Part shown: in pieces, positions 1-6,101 of the stretch
Layout: each line of letters starts with the position of its first letter
Numbering within the stretch: position 1 is the first letter of the stretch
NCBI GenBank assembly: GCA_937902605.1
Contig: CALFNC010000253.1
Coordinates: forward strand, 1 to 6,146
Reading direction: 5' to 3'
From: an uncultured Acidobacteriota bacterium
Lineage (GTDB): Bacteria; Acidobacteriota; Thermoanaerobaculia; UBA5066
DNA: 6,146 bases
Program-made: the position numbers and the translations under genes
Notes under the pieces: generated by a model
The model's input: the letters and a program-made list of their open reading frames with translations, nothing else
Told to the model about the DNA's origin: nothing
Databases searched by the model: none

Positions 1-1
1 C

Positions 2-220
2 AGCCATTCGTCCCGCCGTCATCCCCACTGGCTCAACTTCGTGCGGGTCGTGGATACCGTCGCCGTGGCAGCCAAGGCGGTTGCGCTAGGTGGGCGCGTG
101 CTGGTCGAACCGCACATCGATCGCCATGGTGGCAAGCTGGCGGTCGTCGCCGATCCGACCGGAGCACCCTTTGGATTGATGGAGTGGTCGGACACCGATA
201 GCAAAAAGGAGCCGAAATGA
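2..220 (+). CDS. VOC (glyoxalase/bleomycin-resistance fold) protein, C-terminal fragment
   Basis: The frame is open at the left edge, so only the last 72 residues are present and it ends at TGA 218-220. The fragment reads HWLNFVRVVDTVAVAAKAVA, then LGGRVLVEP, then GGKLAVVADPTGAPFGLMEW and a charged tail. This order (strand with W/F-x-V, Ala-rich helix, GGxVLVEP, VVADPxGAxFGLxEW) is what I know as the closing beta-alpha-beta-beta-beta module of vicinal oxygen chelate proteins. The Glu in the final LMEW lies where many family members place a metal ligand. VOC proteins range from glyoxalases and dioxygenases to antibiotic-binding proteins, so the substrate cannot be inferred. The stop codon overlaps the start of the next gene (ATGA), so the two are probably co-transcribed and translationally coupled. 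The family call is fairly safe; the function is unknown. Confidence 0.8.
   Translation, partial: SHSSRRHPHWLNFVRVVDTVAVAAKAVALGGRVLVEPHIDRHGGKLAVVADPTGAPFGLMEWSDTDSKKEPK
206..211 (+). promoter_or_regulatory. Shine-Dalgarno site of the small lipoprotein gene
   Basis: AAGGAG lies five bases before the ATG at 217, inside the last codons of the VOC gene. It supports that start and translation of the small gene from the same message. Confidence 0.7.
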
Positions 221-486
221 ACATCGTGCTTCGACGTCTGAGGGTGAGTGCGCTCGGGTTCCTGCTGCTCACGGCGCTGTATGCCTGCTTGGTACCCGAC
301 GGCGGATATGTCGGGGGCGGCTACGAGCCGTCCGGGTATGCCTATGGCGGCTGGGGGCCGGGTTATCACGTGGGACCTGGCCGTGGCGGCGAACGTCGCG
401 CGGCGCAGCCCGCTGCCCGTGCCTATCGGCCGGCTCCCCGGTCTCGCCCGGCGCCGTCGATTCCGACACGTCCGCACGTCCGTTGA
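217..486 (+). CDS. small putative lipoprotein, Gly/Tyr-rich then Pro/Arg-rich
   Basis: An 89-residue protein. Residues 1-9 are basic (MNIVLRRLR), residues 11-23 are hydrophobic, and LYAC (21-24) resembles a lipobox with Cys24 as the would-be lipidated residue. Tyr at -2 is not the most typical choice, so a plain signal peptide is the alternative. The predicted mature part begins with a Gly/Tyr-rich stretch (about 28-58, with GGYVGGGY and YAYGGWGPGY) and ends in an Ala/Pro/Arg-rich tail (about 59-89) without recognisable fold. Start choice rests on the AAGGAG site five bases upstream and the 4-base ATGA overlap with the VOC gene. The composition suggests a disordered, envelope-anchored peptide. 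I do not recognise a named family, and no function can be assigned. That it is a real gene is supported by the signal peptide, ribosome site and coupling, but it is short. Confidence 0.65.
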   Translation: MNIVLRRLRVSALGFLLLTALYACLVPDGGYVGGGYEPSGYAYGGWGPGYHVGPGRGGERRAAQPAARAYRPAPRSRPAPSIPTRPHVR

Positions 487-548
487 AATAGATCCGAGAG
501 GATTGCGCCTGGGGATGGAGCATTCGCCTCGAGTGTGAGAGCGGCTCG

Positions 549-2393
549 CTACGAGTCCACCTTCTTTTCCGCGATGCAGACCCGGTCACGCCCCCCCTGC
601 TTGGCCCGGTAAAGGGCAATGTCCGCGTTCTGGATGAGGACATCGCGGCTCGTACCGTTCTGTGGAAAAGTCGCCAACCCCATAGAAAGCGTCACGTGCT
701 CCAGGATCCGCTGGCCGTGGCGTACCTGCAACAGCTTGGCAGCCTCACGGATCTGCTCGGCCCGCCGCAACGTCACCTCTTCTGACGCGTCGTGCAGGAC
801 GATCGTGAATTCCTCGCCACCAAAGCGGCAGGCAATGTCATCGGATCGGGTCTGTCGCTGGAAGAAGCCACCCATCTCGCGCAAGAGTGCATCACCGGCA
901 TCGTGGCCAAAAGTGTCGTTAAAGCGCTTGAAGTGGTCGATGTCCACCATGATGATGCCGAGCGGCTTTCCTTGGCGTTCCGCGCCGCGCAGCTCCCGTG
1001 CCAGAGACTCTTCCATGTAGCGGCGGTTGAAGAGGCCGGTGAGGGGATCCCGTACCGACATGTGGTGAAGGGACTCCTGCAGTTTCAGTTTCGCCAGGGC
1101 CAAGCCCAGGTGCTCTCCCACCCTGGCCCCCAGGGCCTGCCGGTTCTCCCATCGTTCCTGGTCCGAAGATCCGAGCACGATGTGAAGCACTCCAAGCGCC
1201 GCCCCCTGGGCCATCATCGGCACACACAGATAGGGCGCGCTCTGGCTTGCCACGTGTTTGCAGCGCAAGCCGGACTCGACCTCTACGCGGCCGTGGATTC
1301 GCCCGCGCCGGAGGCTCCAGCAATCGTTCGCGGAGAACTCGCCTTCTTCGGGTGGGTGCTCTCCCCAGACGGCCACGGATTCGACCGTCTGCGCAGACGC
1401 TCCGAAGACGAACAGGGCCCCGGAGTCCTCGGGAAACAGCTGCCTCGCGAAAGCCCTGATCCCGGTATACGCTTCGGAACAGGTATTGCAGCTCTGCAGC
1501 AGATCACCCATCTGACCAAGCAAGTTGATCTCCGAATTGCGGTGCTCCAGCTCCTTCCCCCAGAGCACCAGGCGTTCATTCGCCTGGCGCAGCTCGAGGG
1601 CCTGTTCCGCCACCGTCGCCTCCAGCTCCTTGCGTTCGGTAATGTCGAAAAAGAGCCCGCTGACGTACTCCGCCCTCCCGTCAGGACCGCAGACGATCTG
1701 GCTTCGCTCGTGAACCCAGACTTGGCGTCCATCGGCGGCTCTCACGCGATACTCCCGAACGTAGGTCCGATTCGTCTTCAGGGCCTGGATGAAGGCCCTT
1801 CGCGCCCCTTCGCGGTCCTCTTCCCGGATCAGCTCCGTCCAGCTCCTCCCGCCGCGGCCGAATGACTCCTGCGCGTAACCGAGCAGCGCCTTCACCTTCC
1901 CGTCGAAGAGATCGATCGTGCCATCGAGATACCCCTTGAACGTCAGGGCAGGGATGTTGTCGACGACCATTCGGAAGTCCTGCTCCATCTTCCGAAGACT
2001 CTGCTCGAGGGTCTTTCGCTCGGTGATGTCGAAGAACAAACCGCCGACAGACTCGATTCTGCCGCCCGGATCACAGACGATCCGGCTCCGCTCGTGGATC
2101 CAGACCGTATCGCCCGCCTTGGTGCGGATCCTGTACTCCCGGGTATAGGTCTTGTCGCCCTTCAGCGAATCGACGAAGGCTTTCTTGACGCTGGCACGGT
2201 CCTCTTCGAACACCAGGTCCGACCACTTCAGCTGTCTCGTCGCGAACTCTTCCACGGCGTAGCCTGTGATGGCCTCCACCTTCCGATCGAAGAGATCGAC
2301 GCTCCCGTCAGCATGACCCCGAAAGAGGACGGCCGGAATACTCTCGAAGACGATCTGAGATTTCCAGTCTATTTGTGTTGGTGCCCCATTCAC
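549..2393 (-). CDS. PAS-PAS-GAF-GGDEF diguanylate cyclase
   Basis: A 614-residue cytoplasmic sensor-cyclase predicted to make c-di-GMP from two GTP. Domain order: PAS1 (about 11-127), PAS2 (about 139-255), both closing in FDITERK; a coiled linker (256-290); GAF (about 291-437); GGDEF (about 440-608). Key cyclase residues are visible: DPLTGLFNRR (449-458), MVDIDHFKRFND with the metal-binding Asp484, FGHDAGD (495-501), and the active-site GGEEF at 525-529. RSDD at 516-519 lies five residues before it, the standard spacing of the RxxD inhibitory site, so product inhibition is likely. The GAF part carries a Cys/His set (Cys358, Cys378, His380, Cys390). No TM segment or signal peptide is seen and no receiver domain is present. 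The start is GTG, overlapping the stop of the upstream kinase gene by four bases (GTGA), so it is last in the operon. The family call is very secure; the sensed signals are unknown. Confidence 0.95.
   Translation of the reverse strand: MNGAPTQIDWKSQIVFESIPAVLFRGHADGSVDLFDRKVEAITGYAVEEFATRQLKWSDLVFEEDRASVKKAFVDSLKGDKTYTREYRIRTKAGDTVWIHERSRIVCDPGGRIESVGGLFFDITERKTLEQSLRKMEQDFRMVVDNIPALTFKGYLDGTIDLFDGKVKALLGYAQESFGRGGRSWTELIREEDREGARRAFIQALKTNRTYVREYRVRAADGRQVWVHERSQIVCGPDGRAEYVSGLFFDITERKELEATVAEQALELRQANERLVLWGKELEHRNSEINLLGQMGDLLQSCNTCSEAYTGIRAFARQLFPEDSGALFVFGASAQTVESVAVWGEHPPEEGEFSANDCWSLRRGRIHGRVEVESGLRCKHVASQSAPYLCVPMMAQGAALGVLHIVLGSSDQERWENRQALGARVGEHLGLALAKLKLQESLHHMSVRDPLTGLFNRRYMEESLARELRGAERQGKPLGIIMVDIDHFKRFNDTFGHDAGDALLREMGGFFQRQTRSDDIACRFGGEEFTIVLHDASEEVTLRRAEQIREAAKLLQVRHGQRILEHVTLSMGLATFPQNGTSRDVLIQNADIALYRAKQGGRDRVCIAEKKVDS
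1629..2339 (-). repeat. tandem PAS duplication inside the diguanylate cyclase gene
   Basis: Residues 19-127 (nt 2013-2339) and 147-255 (nt 1629-1955) align without a gap over 109 positions. Hand comparison gives 61 identities, about 56 percent. Shared blocks include DLFD, EEDR, REYR, VHERS-like, IVC and GLFFDITERK. The two copies are far closer to each other than to the other three PAS domains in this operon, which points to an internal duplication. It is a protein-level repeat that has diverged in DNA. Confidence 0.75.
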
Positions 2394-3943
2394 GTCCCAC
2401 CCGCCTTTCGGTGAGACTGTACGCCGTTTTCGTCAGCCCCGGCCGCGATCCTCGCCGGCAGCGCGAACGAGAACGTCGCCCCCTGCCCGACGGCGCCTTC
2501 CGCCCAGACCCGTCCTCCGTGCCGGACCACGATCCGCTGCACCAGCGCCAGGCCCACGCCCGTCCCCTCGAATTCGTTCATCCCGTGAAGGCGCTGGAAG
2601 ACCCCGAAGAGCTTCCCGGCATAGGCCATGTCGAATCCCGCCCCGTTGTCCCGCACCCGGTACACGGCGGTGTCCCCCTCCATGATCCCCTCCACCTCGA
2701 TGACGGGCCTCTCCTTCCCCGCCGAGAACTTGACCGCGTTCGAGAGCAGGTTGACCCATACCTGCTTCACCAGCGCCGGATCCCCGTCGGCCTCGGGCAG
2801 ATCTCCAACCCTGAAGTCGATCCTGGCTCGCCTCTCGGCATCCCCGACGGCCTCCCCGAACGCCGAGCGGGCCATCTCCTCCATGTTCAGCCGGCTGCAG
2901 CGCATCTCGCTCCGGCCGATCCGCGAGAACGCCAGCAGGTCGTCGATGAGCCGCGCCATCCTCCGCGCGTTCGTTCGCACGACCCCCAGCAGGCGCTGCG
3001 CCTCGGCGTCGACCTGGCCCCCGTACTTCTCGACCACCTTCGCCGAGAACCCCTCGATCGCCCGGAGCGGCGCGCGCAGGTCGTGCGACACGGAGTAGGA
3101 GAACGCCTCCAGCTCTTTGTTGGCTGCCTCCAGCTGGACCGTCCGCTCGCGCACACGCTGCTCCAGGTCGGCGCTGAGCTGACGGTACTTCGCTTCGCTC
3201 TGCCGAAGCGCCACCTCCGTTCTCGTCTGGTCCTCCAGCAGGCTCAGCAGCGCCCGTCGCGACCGGTCCGCCTCCTCGAGAAGACGGATTCTTTCGGTCC
3301 GGACCGCCAGCGCCTGCTCTTCTAGCTTCCTGCGCTCGGTGATGTCCCGGGTGTAGCTCAGAATGTGCGGCACGCCGTCGAGGTCGATGACCGCCGCCGA
3401 CATCAGGCCGACGCGAACGCTCCCATCCTTGCACCGGAAGCGGGCCTCGAGATTCTCCACCCGGCCTTCGGCCCTCAATCCCGCAACCAGCCTGTCCCGG
3501 TCGTTGGGGCTCTCCCAGATGCTCAGCTCCAGGGAGGTCTTTTCGAGGACCTCATCCGATGTATAGCCCGTGATCCGCGTGAACCCGGAATTGATGGAGA
3601 CGTACATCCCGTCGTCGCGACGGTTGATGTTGACGGCGTCGGGGCTGAGCAGGAAGGCGTTCCGGAACTTCTCTTCGCTGGCGCGGAGGGCCGCCTCAGA
3701 GCGATCACTCGCCCGTCTCGCCCGGGAGGTCACCCAGATCACTCCGGCCGATAGCAGGGCGGTGCCGCAAACCGTGAGACCGAATCCCAGACCGAGCGGA
3801 CCGGTATGCGCCCGCCTGTATCTCCAGAAGATGAACGCGAACGGGACGACGGACAGGAAGATGACGCCCCAAGCCCAGGCAACCGAAGGCGAGGAGACCC
3901 CGGATGGCGCGGGGCGGGCTGGAGGGGAGCCGGCCCTCTTCAT
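2390..3943 (-). CDS. membrane-bound PAS sensor histidine kinase
   Basis: A 517-residue kinase. Two hydrophobic segments (about 21-40 and 49-71) form a hairpin with almost no loop, so there is no extracytoplasmic sensor. Then come one PAS domain (about 86-205, ending RDITERRKLEE), a long coiled linker (206-280), HisKA with SVSHDLRAPLRAI and phospho-accepting His287, and HATPase_c. The ATPase boxes are visible: N box NLLSNAVKFS with Asn402, G1 DNGAGFD (432-438), F box LFGVFQRLH (445-453), and G2 EGTGVGLALV (459-468). The sequence resembles the phytochrome-type kinase class (FSYSVSHDLR, FQRLH) in its catalytic core, but there is no chromophore domain. It lacks a receiver, so a partner REC is needed; the gene immediately upstream supplies one. 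The ATG overlaps the stop of that gene by four bases (ATGA), and its own stop overlaps the cyclase start. All catalytic boxes look intact. Confidence 0.95.
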   Translation of the reverse strand: MKRAGSPPARPAPSGVSSPSVAWAWGVIFLSVVPFAFIFWRYRRAHTGPLGLGFGLTVCGTALLSAGVIWVTSRARRASDRSEAALRASEEKFRNAFLLSPDAVNINRRDDGMYVSINSGFTRITGYTSDEVLEKTSLELSIWESPNDRDRLVAGLRAEGRVENLEARFRCKDGSVRVGLMSAAVIDLDGVPHILSYTRDITERRKLEEQALAVRTERIRLLEEADRSRRALLSLLEDQTRTEVALRQSEAKYRQLSADLEQRVRERTVQLEAANKELEAFSYSVSHDLRAPLRAIEGFSAKVVEKYGGQVDAEAQRLLGVVRTNARRMARLIDDLLAFSRIGRSEMRCSRLNMEEMARSAFGEAVGDAERRARIDFRVGDLPEADGDPALVKQVWVNLLSNAVKFSAGKERPVIEVEGIMEGDTAVYRVRDNGAGFDMAYAGKLFGVFQRLHGMNEFEGTGVGLALVQRIVVRHGGRVWAEGAVGQGATFSFALPARIAAGADENGVQSHRKAGGT

Positions 3944-5328
3944 CCCGAAGAGGTCTCCGGGTCGCGGTCGGTTTCCGCGCTTGCGAAACGAGGCGGCCGG
4001 CCCGCTTCGGTGAGCAGCTCGTTCACCTCGCGCTTGAGCTCCAGGATGCGCATCTCGCGGCCGAGGGTCGCCTCGTGCCAGCGGCGCAGCTCATCCAGCT
4101 GGACCGCCAGCGTCTCCTCCGCGCGGTGTCGCTCGGTGACATCCTGCACCGTCGAGATCATCAGGTCCTGGTCGAGCAGCGGGATGTTGATGGCGGTGAC
4201 GACCTTCTGCTCACCGGCCCGCGTCGTGATCGAAATGTTCTCCCAGCACATCCGCGCTGCGTGTCCGGTCGCAATATCGCTCATGATGCGCGCGCGGATC
4301 TCCTCCCGGAACACCGGGTCGAGATAGACCTCCTCGAAAAAGTCGGCGACGTTTTCGAGGCTCCCCGGAGCGACTCCGTAGATCTTCTCGAAATTGCCGC
4401 TCACGTACACGGGCTTTCCGTCGTGGATCGTGTTTACGGCGAACCCGATCGGGGCGTTCTCCAGCAGGGTCTCGATGAAGGCGTTCCGTCTCTTCAGCTC
4501 CTCTTCCGCTCTCTTGCGCTCGGAGATGTCGGTGATCGTGCCCGCGATGCGAAGGGCATTCCCTTGCGCGTCACGGGTCACCACCTTCGCCCGGGGCAGC
4601 ACCCACTTCCACTCGCCGGATTTCATGCGGAACCGTAGCTCCTCCCGGAAGAGGGGGGCCCGGCCCTTGAGGTTCGCCGTCAGGCGCTCCCTCGTCCGCG
4701 GCATGTCGTCCGGATGGATCAGATGGGTCCAGAGCTGGGCGGATTGGGGCAGCTCCTCGCGTTTGTAGCCCAGGATCTCGCAGCCCGGCGGAGAGAGATA
4801 GACCTCGCCGGTTTCCATCTGGACGTCCCAGAGACCGTCGCTAGCGCCATCCAGGGCGAGCCGAAGCCTGCTTTCGCTGCTCTCCAAAGCCGCCGTTCGC
4901 TTCGCCACCAGCTCCTCCATAACGTGACTCTCTCCTCGCAGGCGGTCCTCGGCCTGCTTGATCCGCACCATCGCCTTGACCTGCGCCGTCAGCTCGCCCG
5001 GGTCCACCGGCTTGGCCAGGAACGCGTCGCCTCCGATCTCGAGGGCCCGGATACGGTTCGCGGAATCGGTATTCTGGTCGGTCAGAAAGATGACCGGGAT
5101 GTGGCCCGTGGACGGGTCTTTCTGGAGCGCCCGGCAAACCTCGAAGCTATCCATCCCCGGCATCTTGATGTCGAGGAGGATCGTGTCGGGCTGAAACGTC
5201 CGCGCCTTCTCGATTCCCTCTTTTCCGGACGAGGCCGTCTCCGTTTCGCATCCCGGGAGATAGGTCCGCAGCAGCGCCGACAAGGAGACGAGGTTGTCGG
5301 CGAGGTCGTCGATGGCGAGGATCTTCAT
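3940..5328 (-). CDS. REC-PAS-PAS response regulator without output domain
   Basis: A 462-residue cytoplasmic protein. The REC domain (1-about 122) has acidic Asp7/Asp8, phosphoacceptor Asp53 in LLDIKMPGMD, Thr83 and Lys106 in FLAKP, so it should be phosphorylatable. Ser61 stands where MPGMDG usually has Gly. A coiled linker (123-152) follows, then PAS1 (about 153-274, with SDGLWDV, EILGY, HPDD, GTITDISERKRAEEE) and PAS2 (about 283-402, ending VQDVTERHRAEE). The protein closes with a helical tail (about 405-448) reading ELRRWHEATLGREMRILELK and then REVNELL and GRPPRF. From memory this tail type ends PAS proteins in several proteobacteria. There is no kinase, GGDEF, EAL or DNA-binding domain. 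The start is supported by GGGGAG seven bases upstream. It is first in the operon and overlaps the kinase gene by four bases, so it is the probable phosphate acceptor of that kinase. Its output is likely protein-protein contact, which is inference. Confidence 0.92.
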   Translation of the reverse strand: MKILAIDDLADNLVSLSALLRTYLPGCETETASSGKEGIEKARTFQPDTILLDIKMPGMDSFEVCRALQKDPSTGHIPVIFLTDQNTDSANRIRALEIGGDAFLAKPVDPGELTAQVKAMVRIKQAEDRLRGESHVMEELVAKRTAALESSESRLRLALDGASDGLWDVQMETGEVYLSPPGCEILGYKREELPQSAQLWTHLIHPDDMPRTRERLTANLKGRAPLFREELRFRMKSGEWKWVLPRAKVVTRDAQGNALRIAGTITDISERKRAEEELKRRNAFIETLLENAPIGFAVNTIHDGKPVYVSGNFEKIYGVAPGSLENVADFFEEVYLDPVFREEIRARIMSDIATGHAARMCWENISITTRAGEQKVVTAINIPLLDQDLMISTVQDVTERHRAEETLAVQLDELRRWHEATLGREMRILELKREVNELLTEAGRPPRFASAETDRDPETSSG

Positions 5329-5335
5329 TAGTTCA

Positions 5336-5341
5336 CTCCCC
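5336..5341 (-). promoter_or_regulatory. Shine-Dalgarno site of the REC-PAS-PAS gene
   Basis: On the minus strand GGGGAG stands seven bases before the ATG at 5328. It is the strongest ribosome site in the operon and fits this being the first gene. Confidence 0.65.
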
Positions 5342-5358
5342 TGAAGGGCCTTCCCGGC

Positions 5359-5378
5359 GCCCGAGCTAGCGATCGGGC
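5359..5378. repeat. short inverted repeat upstream of the signalling operon
   Basis: GCCCGA (5359-5364) and TCGGGC (5373-5378) are perfect complements around an 8-base centre that itself contains the palindrome GCTAGC. It lies about 30 bases before the operon start codon. It could be a protein-binding site or a small leader hairpin. Six-base arms in GC-rich DNA also arise by chance. Confidence 0.25.
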
Positions 5379-5554
5379 CAGCTGTGCTCAGAGCGGCCTC
5401 CTCCGCGAGCGCCTAGGTTTCACCTGACTTCGAGTTGGCGAGTTTCCGGGGTCGACCCAATCGTCCAGAGAAACCAGTCTACGCCGTTCCTCGCCGCCGA
5501 GGAGCGAGGCAGACGCCCCTCTCCGCTGGACGGTGCAGAATCTCATCGCTGCCG

Positions 5555-6101
5555 ATGCGTATTCACGAATCGAATGGTGACCTCGGACCGGGCGGTCGCG
5601 GGACCCTTATCGCGCTCGTCTGGCCGCTCCTTCTGACGGCAGCCGTCTACCTCTTCTGGAACACCTCCATCGTCTTCCCGCTCAAGATCTTCACGGTCTT
5701 CCTGCACGAGCTCTCGCACGGGCTCGCGGCGATCGCCACCGGCGGATCGATCGAGCGGATCGAGCTCTCGGCGGACGAGGGCGGCGTCTGCTGGACCCGG
5801 GGAGGTTCGAGGTTTCTCGTTACCTCGGCCGGCTATCTCGGCAGCCTTCTCTTCGGGGCGCTCTTCGTCGTCATCGGCGGACGGGCACGGCCCGGCGTCC
5901 AGCGTGCGGTCGTGGCCCTCGCGGGACTCGTCGTCCTCAGCGCCACGTTCCTCTGGGTCCGGACGGCGTTTGGTTTCCTCTGGGGACTCCTGACGGCGGG
6001 GGCGCTCCTCGGCATCGCCCTATGGCTCTCCGCAGGGATCTCGGTGTTCGTCCTCCGCCTCCTCGGAATCACCAGCGGGCTGTATGCGATCTGGGACATC
6101 G
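5555..6101 (+). CDS. M50B-like integral membrane zinc metallopeptidase, 3' truncated
   Basis: 182 genuine residues, cut by adapter sequence. HELSHG at 51-56 is the HExxH zinc site: His51 and His55 bind zinc and Glu52 is catalytic. It lies in a hydrophobic segment after PLKIFTVFL, as in the M50B peptidase-like family. Hydrophobic segments run at about 17-35, 40-62, 90-109, 117-136, 138-158 and 160-176, and SAGYLGSLLFG (91-101) matches the family's conserved second block. The read stops in YAIWDI, just before the acidic C-terminal part where I expect the remaining conserved Asp-containing block. ATG 5555 is preferred: an in-frame TTG at 5435 would add 40 Arg/Pro-rich residues that do not resemble a signal or the family. 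The ribosome site before 5555 is weak. The substrate is unknown; members of this subfamily are mostly uncharacterised. It is divergent to the signalling operon, with no clear functional tie. Confidence 0.85.

Larger units (their letters stand above)
5329..5554. promoter_or_regulatory. divergent intergenic region between signalling operon and peptidase gene
   Basis: About 226 bases separate two divergent starts, so promoters for both directions should lie here. I could not find a convincing -35/-10 pair on either strand. A sigma-54-like TGGC...GC on the minus strand has 11 bases instead of 10 between the GG and GC and was not accepted. The visible structure is the ribosome site of the minus-strand operon and a short inverted repeat at 5359-5378. 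The assignment as promoter region rests on layout only. Confidence 0.45.

Noticed and set aside
487..548. Possible chimeric join between two organisms at the strand switch
   Set aside because: Considered because the contig has an adapter fault at its other end. Composition does not visibly change here and convergent gaps of this size are normal; read coverage would be needed.
543..557. Possible hairpin terminator between the convergent genes (GGCTCG, loop CTA, CGAGTC)
   Set aside because: The stem is only six pairs with one G-T pair, overlaps the cyclase stop codon, and has no T-run on either strand.
792..1865. Long plus-strand frame of 357 codons opposite the cyclase
   Set aside because: It has no recognisable domain and lies wholly antisense to a clearly coding GGDEF/GAF/PAS gene. 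Long antisense frames are expected in GC-rich DNA.
2375..3325. Plus-strand frame of 316 codons opposite the kinase
   Set aside because: Its Arg/Pro/His-rich composition is typical of a shadow frame, and the opposite strand carries intact kinase motifs.
2433..3434. Minus-strand 333-codon frame shifted within the kinase gene
   Set aside because: It is a Gly/Ala/Arg-rich shadow of the kinase with no ribosome site or domain.
5365..5385. Sigma-54-like promoter on the minus strand (TGGC...GC)
   Set aside because: The spacing between GG and GC is 11 rather than 10 bases and the flanks do not match the consensus.
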